A DNA stretch of 57,336 nt from Paraburkholderia ginsengisoli NBRC 100965 (GTDB lineage: Bacteria > Pseudomonadota > Gammaproteobacteria > Burkholderiales > Burkholderiaceae), in assembly GCF_000739735.1 (NCBI RefSeq), contig NZ_BBJF01000026.1, forward strand, positions 1 through 57,336, read 5' to 3'. Within the stretch, counting starts at the first letter, position 1. The number at the start of each line of letters is the position of its first letter. Shown piece by piece: positions 8,053-16,940 of the stretch. The notes beneath the pieces were generated by a model. The model was not told where the DNA came from. It made no database searches and worked only from the letters and a program-made list of their open reading frames with translations. The translations under genes were made by a program, and so were the position numbers.

Positions 8053-8538
8053 ATGACGATAGTACGATCAGTCGCTGTCGTGATTGCCTGCGTATTCGGC
8101 GCAGCCACGATTGCATATGCGCAGAGCACCACGGCGCTGCTGTGCCAGGGGTCCGGATCGGTGCTTGAATCGCAAGTGTCGAACGGCATGGAATACGAGA
8201 ACAAGACACACAGCTATAGCAAGAGCACGAATAGCTCGACCACGGGGCGCCGGCCTTTCAATGGTGCCGTGAACGTCGAAATCGCGGGCAATAGCGTGAG
8301 GATGCGGTTGCCACACGAGATCATGCCGGGCATCAACAGCGCGCATGACGGATGGTTCACGCTCAATGACGTGTTTGTCGGGGAGAAGGAGATCACCGGG
8401 ACGCTCAAACTGAATACGCTCAACCGCGCTAAAGTCCGGATTGATCGAATGACGGGGCAACTGACCCTCGCCAGCGGGTTCGAGGATTTTGATGGCGCCT
8501 GCAATAAGGTCGATACGAACTCAGGGCCAAAGTTCTAG
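8053..8538 (+). CDS. Secreted hypothetical protein
   Basis: A protein of 161 residues with a clear signal peptide (residues 1-23, cleavage likely after IAYA-Q). The mature part has one cysteine near the start (LLCQGSGSV) and one near the end (GACNKV), which may form a disulphide. It also has a beta-rich middle (GAVNVEIAGNSVRMRLP; KEITGTLKLNTLNRAKVRIDRMTGQLTLASG), reminiscent of small periplasmic lipocalin-like proteins. The last motif, describing an RIDRMTGxL strand, is frequent in such proteins. No function is known to me. The start is at ATG 8053 with GGGAG just upstream. Confidence 0.8.
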   Translation: MTIVRSVAVVIACVFGAATIAYAQSTTALLCQGSGSVLESQVSNGMEYENKTHSYSKSTNSSTTGRRPFNGAVNVEIAGNSVRMRLPHEIMPGINSAHDGWFTLNDVFVGEKEITGTLKLNTLNRAKVRIDRMTGQLTLASGFEDFDGACNKVDTNSGPKF

Positions 8539-8685
8539 TTCGTTGTACCGGGCAAAGCGCCTGCCCGACGCGACTGGCCCGAAGTGACTGGCGCGTCCGT
8601 GGTGTAGCCGGACGGCGCTGTGGCGAAGCTCACGTACCGCAACGCGCTCGTCATCGGGCGAACACGACAACAGGTGGCAACGTCC

Positions 8686-8970
8686 TCATCTGCACCCGTG
8701 ACTGTTCGCCGTCCGGTAGCAGTTGGTCCCGCCCGGGCCGTGAACGACACCTTTGCCGTTCTTCGTCGTCGCCTCGCCTCCCCGGCTGGTCTGCGTCGTC
8801 CGCGCACCGTTCTGATTGGTCTGGGACGTCCACGCCCGGCCCGTATTCCGGTTATAACCGCCGGCCGTCTGTCCGTTGCCGCAGACCGTTTCGCCACGCG
8901 CGTTCTTCGCGCATTCCGCAAACGCGTTCGCCGATAGCATCATCCACACCACTATTATCAGAGTCTTCAT
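8686..8970 (-). CDS. Small secreted cysteine-containing protein
   Basis: A 94-residue protein with a signal peptide ending SANAFA-E (residues 1-18). Mature cysteines occur at ECAKN, TVCGN, TNCYR and HGC, so two disulphides are possible. The middle is rich in Gly, Asn, Thr and Gln (NRNTGRAWTSQTNQNG), low-complexity as in exported matrix or adhesin-like proteins. The start ATG at 8970 has GGAG 8 nt upstream. It converges with the 161-residue secreted protein gene, with 147 bp between the stops. I know no function. Confidence 0.75.
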   Translation of the reverse strand: MKTLIIVVWMMLSANAFAECAKNARGETVCGNGQTAGGYNRNTGRAWTSQTNQNGARTTQTSRGGEATTKNGKGVVHGPGGTNCYRTANSHGCR

Positions 8971-9218
8971 GAATACTCTCCTCGTGAGGCTGCGGCAGTG
9001 GATGCATTCCTGGAGTCAATCGAATTCCGTCCGGAGTGATGGCCAGCATCGCAACTTGGCTGCACTGGATATCAGTGTAGGTCGTTCAGGGGCATTTTCC
9101 TCCCCAGTTCGCACGACTGCGTTGCCGGTGAGACGCTCAAGCGGCCGATGAAAGACCATTCGCACTCGCGATAGGCACCGACGACGCCGATAGCAAACCC
9201 GGAATCATTCGTCACCTG

Positions 9219-9254
9219 TCCGGAACACCCGCTTGCTCCGGAACACCCGCTTGC
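9219..9254. repeat. 18-bp perfect tandem duplication
   Basis: The 18-mer TCCGGAACACCCGCTTGC occurs twice in direct succession (9219-9236, 9237-9254), about 130 bp before the Fae-like gene. The unit begins with the palindrome TCCGGA. The rest of the 8971-9387 gap shows no gene I can support. Confidence 0.9.
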
Positions 9255-9387
9255 GACTCGCGTTTGCCACTTTGTCACGAAGACGATACATGTTGCGCAT
9301 TGCCATGCATGCCCGAGCGCGTCGGATCGAATGGCATCGTCCTTGCATGCCGCGAATTCTCAGTGTCCAACTATGGAGGGGTCGACA

Positions 9388-9921
9388 ATGAATCTCGATT
9401 TGACGTTCCGCGTGGGTGAAGCCACGGTGTTCGCCGCACCCGGACAGGTAACCGACGCGATGCCCGAAATCCTGATAGGCCGTGTCGACGGACCCGCCGG
9501 TCACGCGTTCGCCAACATGATGGCGCAGAGCAAGGGGCACACAGCCATGTTCGCGATTCGCGCCTGCAATCAGATGGTGCGACCCGCCACGATAATGGTC
9601 CCCAAGGTGACGCTCAGGGATATGACCACCATCGAGCTATTCGGCGGCGTCGTGCAGTCGGCGACGGCGGATGCCATAGTCGATTGCCTGATCGAGGGCA
9701 TCTTGCCGAAAGATCTGGCCAACGAGCTATGCATCATCAGTCTCGTGTGGATCGACCCACGCTGCGCCACAGCGACGAACCTCGACAAGAAGGACATGTA
9801 CCGCACCAACTACGAGGCAACCCAACTCGCCATTCATCGGGCGATGAACAATGAGCCGAGCGTCGACACGCTTATCGCCAATCGGCATACGATCAAGCAC
9901 GATATGGATGACTGGAGTTGA
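9388..9921 (+). CDS. Formaldehyde-activating enzyme (Fae) paralogue
   Basis: A protein of 177 residues aligning along its length with Fae, which in methylotrophs condenses formaldehyde with tetrahydromethanopterin. Shared elements: VGEA near the N-terminus, ILIGRVDGPAGHAFANMMAQSKGHTAMFAI (residues about 28-57), the segment PATIMVPKVTLRD, VVQSATADAIVDCLIEGILPKD, and the signature YEATQLAIHRAMNNEPS. The start at 9388 follows GGAGGG. Oddity: in AM1 Fae, as I remember it, a His precedes the IDLIIG strand and is proposed as the catalytic acid; here the aligned position is Met (DAMPEILIG). No pterin-pathway genes are nearby. It is therefore probably a Fae-like protein with an altered role, not a proven enzyme. 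Confidence 0.85.
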   Translation: MNLDLTFRVGEATVFAAPGQVTDAMPEILIGRVDGPAGHAFANMMAQSKGHTAMFAIRACNQMVRPATIMVPKVTLRDMTTIELFGGVVQSATADAIVDCLIEGILPKDLANELCIISLVWIDPRCATATNLDKKDMYRTNYEATQLAIHRAMNNEPSVDTLIANRHTIKHDMDDWS

Positions 9922-10287
9922 AGCGGGCCTTGCAGAGCTATAAGCGAGGAGGCTAGGCGAATGCCGGACGCAGCGATGCCGTCAAGGCTGGAAGACAGAT
10001 TATTCAGGCTCGGGCTCCTGGATGGCCGTAGCGGCGTCTGCCAACTTGTTCGCATCGCTGCATTTCTACAGTTGGAAATATATACCCGTCACGTTTCCCA
10101 GCGGCCCGGTGCCAGGGTATGTCTATGTCGTAGAGCAAGCGCGCAGAGCCAGAGCATTCGTGATTGTGGCCACTATCCACTCGTTGCGAAATGCTATTTC
10201 TGTTGCGCTTCTCTTTACACTATAAAAATCGACCGGGCGATCTCCACGTGCACCCACGCGACAGCGGATTCAAAAACGACGGACTAT

Positions 10288-10506
10288 ATGGTCAATCTTC
10301 TGTTCTGCTTATTCAGACTACTTTTTCCGACCTTCGTATTCGCCAGCATTGGCTGGTTGTCGTTGAAGTTGCTCACATTCGGACGGTACCCAAAATTCCC
10401 CTGGGGACTACGAAATATGGATGACCTCGACGCCCTCTCTTTCCTGGGTGCTGCCGAAACGATCTTATTACTGTGTGCGATTGCCTGGTTTCATCGACCG
10501 GTTTGA
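10288..10506 (+). CDS. Possible small two-helix membrane protein
   Basis: A 72-codon frame, MVNLLFCLFRLLFPTFVFASIGWLSL followed by a short loop with YPKFPWG and a second hydrophobic stretch LGAAETILLLCAIAWF, gives two predicted membrane helices. The frame is open back to an ATG at 9961 that has an excellent AGGAGG, but the intervening residues (9961-10287) do not look like protein. A different frame at 10022-10225 carries SANLFASLHFYSWKYIPVTFPSG, which does. The area may therefore be a disrupted gene. No family recognised; 10507-10738 holds nothing I can support. Confidence 0.4.
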   Translation: MVNLLFCLFRLLFPTFVFASIGWLSLKLLTFGRYPKFPWGLRNMDDLDALSFLGAAETILLLCAIAWFHRPV

Positions 10507-10738
10507 AGAGCGATCACGTCATGCGGCCGGAATGCGACAGAGGCACGGCAAGGATACGGAAACGGTCCCCTCTTATCTGCCTGGACTTAAAAGCGCTTCT
10601 CAGGATGCATGCTCCGGTTTCGGAAATGCATTCTGGCAGCTCCCATGCGCGACGGGAAAGGCGGTTGCATCGGGTTGAGATGCGAACCTCCCCGAAGGCC
10701 TGCCAACCGGACCCAGCGACGCCCGCCTGCTGCGCGGC

Positions 10739-11671
10739 TTACTGAGCGGTCTGCTGACGTTGATACTCGTTGTGCTTCATTTGCAGGTAGTCGGCGCGGC
10801 TGACCTCATGCAATTGCCGCGAATACTGCTCGGTCGCATCGAACCAGGCCGTGAGGCATTTGTCGAGGCGGGCGTTGGGCGGGCTGGATAGCGCACCCAG
10901 ATAGGTATCGATGGCGAGGTAATAGCGCATGGTATTGCGCTCCACCAGACCGCGCACACCGCCGACGTAGTGCGTCTCTCCCGTCGAAGGATCGGTCGCG
11001 GAGGAAAAGCCAACCTTGTCGCTGCCGATCGTCGCCAGATAGGTTTTCATTGCAAGCCGTCCCGCCGTGCCGTACCCGTAGGCGTAAGTCAGATGGATAA
11101 AAGTGCGGTTGTCGCCCACGGGTATCGCCTCCAGCACGATACGGTAGTCTTTCGTGCTCAACGGACCCGTGGCGGCGGAAAGCTCTACGCGAAAATAATC
11201 CGGGCTGCTCACTGCCGGGCGATAGTTGAATTGCACCCGGTAGGACGAGGAAAGCGATTCCTCGGTTTTTTTGCCGATGTTCACCGCGAGGACCGTACCG
11301 CTCTCGCTCGTCGACGCATGGCAGTACTTGGTGTTCAGGTGCAGGATCAGCACGTCGCACCAGTTGGTCGGGCCCTGAGCCGGGTCGTTGAGCGTGCCTT
11401 TGACGACCGCGAACGGATAGTCGACCACACCGTAAATATCGCCCTTGAGTGCCGAGGGCAACTCCTGCGATTCGAGGTACAGCGGTCGCTGGAACTGGTT
11501 GCGCGCGAGTTGCTGGGACAGACTCTGGTATCTGTCGCGCAGGCTTGCCGCGTTGTCGGCCGCTTGCGCGAAGGCGCTCTGGCACTGGCTGCAGAACACC
11601 GCCAGTATTGCGGCCATCAGCCACTGTCGCACGTTACGGTTGCCTGCTGGGAATCTGACAAGCCTGCCCAT
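10739..11671 (-). CDS. Periplasmic hypothetical protein
   Basis: A protein of 310 residues with an N-terminal signal peptide (WLMAAILAVFCSQCQSAFA, cleavage near residue 36). The mature region starts with a helical segment (LRDRYQSLSQQLARNQFQRPLYLESQE) and continues into a beta-rich core with GDIYGVVDYPFAVVKGTL, NWCDVLILHLNTKYCHAS (a probable disulphide pair), and YRIVLEAIPVGDNRTFIHLTYAYGYG. This resembles uncharacterised exported Burkholderia proteins with a START/SRPBCC-like outline, but I cannot name a function. The gap to 12126 contains only weak frames, one of them minus strand 11693-11977 with a possible TTG start and a Cys-containing tail. Confidence 0.8.
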   Translation of the reverse strand: MGRLVRFPAGNRNVRQWLMAAILAVFCSQCQSAFAQAADNAASLRDRYQSLSQQLARNQFQRPLYLESQELPSALKGDIYGVVDYPFAVVKGTLNDPAQGPTNWCDVLILHLNTKYCHASTSESGTVLAVNIGKKTEESLSSSYRVQFNYRPAVSSPDYFRVELSAATGPLSTKDYRIVLEAIPVGDNRTFIHLTYAYGYGTAGRLAMKTYLATIGSDKVGFSSATDPSTGETHYVGGVRGLVERNTMRYYLAIDTYLGALSSPPNARLDKCLTAWFDATEQYSRQLHEVSRADYLQMKHNEYQRQQTAQ

Positions 11672-12126
11672 GGACGTTCTCCTACGATTGGCTCAGGTTG
11701 CGGGCGCCGTGCCTGGATCGGACCGCGGTGCGCCGGCCGCCCTCGCATTCTTGCAGGCGGCGGCGTGGTTCGTAAATCCCTGTTCCGCGCGCCCGAGGCA
11801 GTGCGCGTCGCGCTGCTGGGCCCCAGGCAGCCCGACTGGGGCGTTCACGCGCTGGGAAAGCAAAGCCGATCCCGTGGCGATGTCGTGTCGAGCGCGTGAT
11901 CGCGGCGGGCGATGGATTGGGCCGGCACGAAAACGTTCGACGAGAACGCGCACTACCCAGGCGTTTTCTATTCTCAAGCCTTGCCCCCTTATTCAAGCAT
12001 GCCAGATGGCCAGTTCAACTTGACCATGGCAATGGGGAAGCGGTTGCGATAATCTCCAGCGTGCTCGTCAGATCGACCGTCACTGCCGACCCAGTTCCGC
12101 AAACATAACCAGGGGTTCGTTTCACG

Positions 12127-13371
12127 ATGCCTGACCAAAGCGGTAGTCAACCTGTCGCAATGCCCGACCGAACCGGTAGTCCGTCTGCATTGCGTCAAGT
12201 CGCGGCGTCGAGGTTTTTTCTCGGCGCAACGATTGCGATGTTTCTATCGGGTCTCGGCACGTCAGCGGCTGCACCACAAATCGTTCTGTTCCTGGTGAAA
12301 GAACTCGGCGCCTCGCTGCCGTTGGCGGGATTCTATTATTTGACGAGCCTTGCCGCTCCAGTGGCGGGGTATTTCGTCGGCCGCTATTCCGATCGCACGG
12401 GGAATCGCCTCGGTCTTTTTCGCATGTGTGCCGTGGCGGGCTTTGTCGGTTGGGCGGGGCTGGCCCTCTCCACTTCGATCTGGATGCCCTTCATTATCGC
12501 TGTCGCTTTGCTGGCCGTTTCCGGTGCGACCGCCTCGCAGATTTTTGCGGCTGTCCATGATGAACTCAGCGAAAAGCCCGGCGAAGCCAATGAAAGCGTT
12601 GTTGCCGTCATCCGTATGGCGCTGACAGGCGGGTGGATCGTCGGGCCGGTGCTGGGAGCGTGGGTGGCAGCTGCCTATGGCCTGCGCCCCATGCTTTGGA
12701 TGACCGCCATCTGCATGCTTCTACAGATCGCACCTCTCGGAACGCTAAACGCAACCGTCAAGCTCAAGCCGGAATCCGCGAGTGAGCCCGCACGTCACGC
12801 GAACCTGCGCGCCATGATTCCACTGCTGACATTCACGGGACTCTTCGTCCTGGTCTACGCCGGAGAGCCGGTGAAGTACGGCTACCTGCTGATGTACATG
12901 GAAGAACGGCTCAAGCTAAGTCCGGCTGTACGGGGAGCAGTCATCGGCATACAGCCATTCATCGAGCTACTCATCATGCCCTTTAGCATCGGGTTGGGCC
13001 GCAAGCTCGGGAACGTGTGGTTGATGTGTATCGCGGCCGCGATGGGGCTATTTGCCAATCTGTGTTTTGCGCTGTGGTGGTCCGCAGCAGGAGTGTTCGC
13101 TGGACAGATCCTGATGGGTGGTGTGTGGGGCATATTTATGGTTTTAGGCATCATCGTTGCCCAACGCCTGCTTCCCAATGCGGTAGCAACGGCGTCAGCA
13201 ATCTTCATGAGCTCGACGGCGCTCGCCTCGGCGTTAGGAGGCGTTATGGGCGGTTTCGGAGTCGCATGGCTGGGTCTGCCCAATGTCTTCCTGCTGCCAG
13301 CGTTCTTCGGGGCCATTGCTATTATCGGACTGGCATTGATGGCGCGCAGCGAAAGCTTCAAGCTGTGTTGA
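12127..13371 (+). CDS. MFS exporter of the sugar efflux (SetA/SetB) type
   Basis: A 414-residue inner-membrane protein with about 12 hydrophobic segments. The cytoplasmic loop after helix 2 reads GYFVGRYSDRTGNRLGLF, a form of the MFS GxxxDRxGRR motif. ASQIFAAVHDELSE and ALTGGWIVGPVLGAW are characteristic of the SetA/SetB sugar efflux branch. The extreme N-terminus contains a near repeat (MPDQSGS, MPDRTGS), so translation could begin at ATG 12127 or ATG 12160; neither has a strong ribosome-binding site. Substrate unknown. It stands alone between a minus-strand periplasmic gene and an insertion-element remnant, which suggests it belongs to a variable region. Confidence 0.85.
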   Translation: MPDQSGSQPVAMPDRTGSPSALRQVAASRFFLGATIAMFLSGLGTSAAAPQIVLFLVKELGASLPLAGFYYLTSLAAPVAGYFVGRYSDRTGNRLGLFRMCAVAGFVGWAGLALSTSIWMPFIIAVALLAVSGATASQIFAAVHDELSEKPGEANESVVAVIRMALTGGWIVGPVLGAWVAAAYGLRPMLWMTAICMLLQIAPLGTLNATVKLKPESASEPARHANLRAMIPLLTFTGLFVLVYAGEPVKYGYLLMYMEERLKLSPAVRGAVIGIQPFIELLIMPFSIGLGRKLGNVWLMCIAAAMGLFANLCFALWWSAAGVFAGQILMGGVWGIFMVLGIIVAQRLLPNAVATASAIFMSSTALASALGGVMGGFGVAWLGLPNVFLLPAFFGAIAIIGLALMARSESFKLC

Positions 13372-13465
13372 TCGGAGCAGTTGCTTCGCGCTTTCAACAG
13401 GTTCAGTGCGGCCTATAGGAAGGCAGCCAAAGTTTCTTGCCGACGTTCATTCAAAGAGAAAGACG

Positions 13466-13640
13466 CTATTGAATGGAAGATCGTGTTGCCTTGCGCAGAG
13501 TCTCGTTAGCTATGCGCAATTCGCCGTTCTCACGCTCAAGCTCCTTGCGCCTGGCAGTTCAGACGTGGTTGCGCCTGCTGGAACATCATCTGGATTGCGC
13601 CCCCCGGACTTCTTCCGAACATCGCGTCCCGGTTGGCTGC
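13466..13640 (-). pseudogene. IS3-family transposase OrfA remnant
   Basis: On the minus strand 13549-13466 reads RKELERENGELRIANETLRKA and then a stop, the conserved leucine-zipper end of IS3-family OrfA proteins. Just upstream in another frame comes SGGRNPDDVPAGATTSE, matching the GxxPGxTTSE segment that normally precedes it. The frameshift and absence of OrfB or the N-terminal helix-turn-helix show a dead fragment. The rest of 13372-14187 has no intact gene. A minus-strand stretch near 13610-13720 (CRGLAITAVAGDLEYGKRKQ) faintly recalls a small Burkholderia protein family but is too degenerate to name. Confidence 0.65.
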
Positions 13641-13834
13641 CTCACCTTGCTTTCGTTTTCCATACTCCAAATCTCCGGCTACGGCCGTGATCGCAAGTCC
13701 CCTGCATTCCCGGCGCTTCACCACCATCAAGAACTCGATTTAGCCTGCCCTCAACCGGTAGGGCCCGCAGTCTTTTGGCGCCCTTTCGTCGAGTGCTTCC
13801 AGGCAGTTTCACTGATGAAATTGGCTTAAGACGA

Positions 13835-13863
13835 CAGCATTCTTTTTTATCAGTAGAATGCTG
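13835..13863. repeat. 9-bp hairpin beside the IS3 remnant
   Basis: Arms CAGCATTCT (13835-13843) and AGAATGCTG (13855-13863) are perfectly complementary with an 11-nt T-rich loop. It may be a terminator or part of the decayed insertion element. It precedes the phcB-like gene by about 320 bp. Confidence 0.5.
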
Positions 13864-14187
13864 CAAACGCAACGGTCCGCAGTGTTCCGAAACCGGCCTT
13901 CAGGCTAACGAATCCCGTTAAAAACGTGATGCTATTAGCACACGTGCTGTCTCGACGTGACGCGGATAAGCCAAATGCATAACTTGTCCGGCCGATGCAT
14001 GTTGGATGAAAGTGAGTGGACGCCGCCCGGGAAGAACGGGGTGCTGTGGCGACAACTGAATACCGACGGCGATGCTTCGTCACCTGGACCCAGGAAGCCA
14101 TCGGCGCTGAACTGGCCGACCTGCTGGCCTGGGTATGGCACCGAATTTCAAACCGCTTCTCGTGAGTACTTACCTGGCCGCAATACT

Positions 14188-15594
14188 GTGTATTCCAAAA
14201 CGCAAATCGATCCGGTAGTGAGCTTCCGCAACTCGCAGGGCGAGCAGGCGCGGGGCACGATCATCAATCTCCAGCGAAAGTCCCTGGTGATGGAGGTCTA
14301 TAACCCGTACTCGATTGTCCAGGTCAGCGAGGTACTGAGCGACCTGTCGGTCAAGATGGGTGTGGAACACGCCTATTCGGGCAAGGCGGTCGTCATCAGC
14401 ATGGTCAACACCGGCCTGACCGCCATCGTCTCGGTGACGCTGATCGCCGAGTGGCGGGAACTGAGTGGCGGCGCGCTGGAATCACGCACGGTGGGAGAAG
14501 AAGCCCGCCGCTTCGTGCAGGACTGGGCCGAGCGCTTCAAGATCCGCCGTGACTACCAGATCGCGGTCAACCAGATCCGGGCCTTTCTCTCGGACATGTC
14601 GCGCTGGGTCGAGCAGGCGGACCTGGCCGACACCATGCCGAAGGAAGGCAAAAGCCTGCGCGAGGACTTCTTCCTCGAACTGGCGTCGCCCCTGATGGAA
14701 AGGACCAAGCTCTACTTCGACGAGTTCGAAGGCGAGGCGCGCCTCGTCGACGAAGAACTGGCGCCGGCACATCGCGCCTTTGCGCAGGCCGCGCTACATC
14801 CCCTGCTGCTGCGCTCGCCCTTCGTCTTCCGCACCTTCACGAAGCCGCTGGGCTATGCCGGCGACTACCAGATGGTCAATCAGATGCTCGACGATCCCCG
14901 CCAGGGCCCGAGCACGTATTTCCAGATCGTCAACGCGGCCTTCCTGCAGACGGCCGTGGCACGCGCGCACCGCAATCGCGTCGAGCTGCTGGTGGACTAC
15001 CTGACCCGACTCGCCAATGAAGCGCGCGCCGCGCGGCGGCCGTTCCGGGTGCTGAATGTGGGCTGCGGCCCCGCTCAGGAAATCCAGCGCTTCATGCATG
15101 AATACGACGAGCCGGAGTGGCTGACGTTCGAACTGCTCGACTTCAGCCAGGAGACACTCGACTGGACGCGCGAGCGCCTCGCGTCCATCGCACAGAAAAC
15201 GGCCAGGCGCATGACCATCAGCTACACGCATGAGTCGGTTCACAACCTGCTCAAGCGCCGGATGGATGCGGACGCATCGGACGTCCGCGAGTTCGACGCG
15301 GTCTATTGCGCCGGCCTGTTCGACTACCTATCGGACAAGGTCTGTGCCCGGCTGAACCAGCATTTCGCCAGCCGCACCCGACGCGGCGGCCGCCTGCTGG
15401 TCACCAACGTCCACGCCGACAACCCGGAGCGCTTCAGCATGGAGCACGTGCTGGAGTGGTACCTGATCTATCGCAACGAGGCACAGATGGCCGAAATCAT
15501 GCCGGAGAACTGCGGCGAGCCGCGGCTGTACACGGACTCGACCGGGGTCAATGTGTTTGCCGAGGTGGTGATCGGCCAGCAACAAGCAGCCTGA
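14188..15594 (+). CDS. phcB: PhcB-like SAM-dependent methyltransferase (hydroxy fatty acid methyl ester signal synthase)
   Basis: Likely synthase of a 3-hydroxy fatty acid methyl ester quorum signal, by analogy with Ralstonia PhcB. The N-terminal ~100 residues look PilZ-like (DPVVSFRNSQGEQARGTIIN, then KAVVISMVNTGLTAIVSVTL). The C-terminal half is a class I methyltransferase with motif I at about 287-296 (VLNVGCGPAQ), then LTFELLDFSQETLDWT and AVYCAGLFDYLSD. The frame is open back to GTG 13957, but residues before 14188 look like intergenic DNA. With the 14188 start the product has 468 residues, close to the roughly 51 kDa I recall for PhcB. No good ribosome-binding site is visible at either start. 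phcS follows after 1 bp, so the genes are translationally coupled. Confidence 0.82.
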   Translation: MYSKTQIDPVVSFRNSQGEQARGTIINLQRKSLVMEVYNPYSIVQVSEVLSDLSVKMGVEHAYSGKAVVISMVNTGLTAIVSVTLIAEWRELSGGALESRTVGEEARRFVQDWAERFKIRRDYQIAVNQIRAFLSDMSRWVEQADLADTMPKEGKSLREDFFLELASPLMERTKLYFDEFEGEARLVDEELAPAHRAFAQAALHPLLLRSPFVFRTFTKPLGYAGDYQMVNQMLDDPRQGPSTYFQIVNAAFLQTAVARAHRNRVELLVDYLTRLANEARAARRPFRVLNVGCGPAQEIQRFMHEYDEPEWLTFELLDFSQETLDWTRERLASIAQKTARRMTISYTHESVHNLLKRRMDADASDVREFDAVYCAGLFDYLSDKVCARLNQHFASRTRRGGRLLVTNVHADNPERFSMEHVLEWYLIYRNEAQMAEIMPENCGEPRLYTDSTGVNVFAEVVIGQQQAA

Positions 15595-15595
15595 G

Positions 15596-16933
15596 ATGAC
15601 AGCGTCTCTGGCTGGGCTCCATTCGAACTATCGCGAGGAGTTGCGCGACTTCCGGTTGCTGTGCAGCAAGGCTGGCGGCCTGACCGTGATCGTGCTGGTG
15701 CTGATGGGCGTGGCGCTGGACTATGTCGTGTATCCGGATGAGCAGAAGCGCTTTGCCATCGTTCGGGTGCTGACCAGCGCGGCCATCGGCCTGGCATTGC
15801 TCTCGCTCTACACGGAAATGGGCAAACGCCAGGTGCAGGTCATCACCTTCATCTGGCTGCTGCTGCCGCAGGCAATGATCTCGTGGATGATTTATGTCAC
15901 GCAGGGCGAGGCGTCGCTGTTCTATGCCGGGCTTATGCTGACGATCTTTGCCGTCGGGATCCTGTTCCCCTCGGGCTACTGGCAGACGCTGGCATTCGGC
16001 CTGGCCACGGTCGCGCTCTACTACGTCGCCTGCGCCGCACATCCGGACGGCATACAGGACCCAAGCAAGTTTCAGTTCCAGCTAATCCTGATCTTCTTCT
16101 GCGCGTTGGCCAGCTCCATTTACACCTTCTTCAACGAGAAGGGCCGCTTCCAGCTTTTCCGGCTGAAGGACGAGCTGGCGCAAAAAAACGACCAGCTCGC
16201 CCGCACCAACGACAGCCTCGCGCAGATCAAGGGCCAGTTGTTGCAGCAGGAGAAGATGGCTGCAATCGGCACGTTGTCCGCGGGGCTTCTCCACGAAGTC
16301 AACAACCCGGTGAACTTCTGCCTGATGGCCATCGAAATAGCTCTCGAGGAACCGCAGGTTAAGGAGAGCCCGTCGCTGCAGGAGTGCCTGACGGATGTCA
16401 AGCAGGGCATGCATCGCATCCAGCATATCGTGTCGGACCTGAAGACCTTTGCCTACCGCAAGCCCGGCGCGGTGGCCGACGACGTGCCGTTCCTGTTCGA
16501 GAAGGCGCTTGACTCGTCGATCCGGCTGAGCGCGCATGAACTGCGCGGCGTGAAGGTCACGCGCGAGTTGCCCGGCGACACCCTCGTGCTGGGCGATGAA
16601 GCCGCCATCATCGGCGTGCTCATCAACCTGTTCTCGAATGCCGCTCTGGCCATGCACAAGGCCGCCACCGTATCGCCGCAGGTCCATGTCACGGCGCAAT
16701 GGCGCGACGACCGGCTGCACGTGAACGTGCGCGACAACGGCCCGGGGATCGCCCCGGAGAATCTGGCGCGAGTGTTCGAACCATTCTTTACTACCCGCGA
16801 AGTCGGCCAGGGGCTCGGCCTTGGCCTGTCCATCAGCTATGCGGTGGTGGAGCGGCACGGCGGCACACTCTTCGCGGAAAGCCAGTTGGGCCAGTGGACC
16901 GCTTTCAACTTCGATCTGCCGCGCGTTGAGTGA
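15596..16933 (+). CDS. phcS: PhcS-like membrane histidine kinase
   Basis: A 445-residue sensor kinase expected to detect the methyl ester signal. It has about five or six membrane helices between residues 28 and 180, then a coiled linker (KDELAQKNDQLARTNDSL) and the dimerisation/phosphoacceptor motif LSAGLLHEVNNPVNF with H233. N-box INLFSNAALAMHKA is near 343-356, the nucleotide motif DNGPGI at 380-385, and the G2 box GLGLGLSISYAVV follows. From memory, Ralstonia PhcS autophosphorylates at about position 230, in line with H233. It starts 1 bp after phcB and ends 7 bp before the receiver gene, so it is in the middle of an operon. All catalytic motifs appear intact. Confidence 0.88.
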   Translation: MTASLAGLHSNYREELRDFRLLCSKAGGLTVIVLVLMGVALDYVVYPDEQKRFAIVRVLTSAAIGLALLSLYTEMGKRQVQVITFIWLLLPQAMISWMIYVTQGEASLFYAGLMLTIFAVGILFPSGYWQTLAFGLATVALYYVACAAHPDGIQDPSKFQFQLILIFFCALASSIYTFFNEKGRFQLFRLKDELAQKNDQLARTNDSLAQIKGQLLQQEKMAAIGTLSAGLLHEVNNPVNFCLMAIEIALEEPQVKESPSLQECLTDVKQGMHRIQHIVSDLKTFAYRKPGAVADDVPFLFEKALDSSIRLSAHELRGVKVTRELPGDTLVLGDEAAIIGVLINLFSNAALAMHKAATVSPQVHVTAQWRDDRLHVNVRDNGPGIAPENLARVFEPFFTTREVGQGLGLGLSISYAVVERHGGTLFAESQLGQWTAFNFDLPRVE

Positions 16934-16940
16934 TGTCGAG

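Noticed and set aside
11693..11977. Minus-strand frame with a TTG start upstream of the periplasmic protein gene
   Set aside because: The Cys/Ala-rich tail is slightly protein-like, but there is no convincing start, signal peptide or ribosome-binding site.
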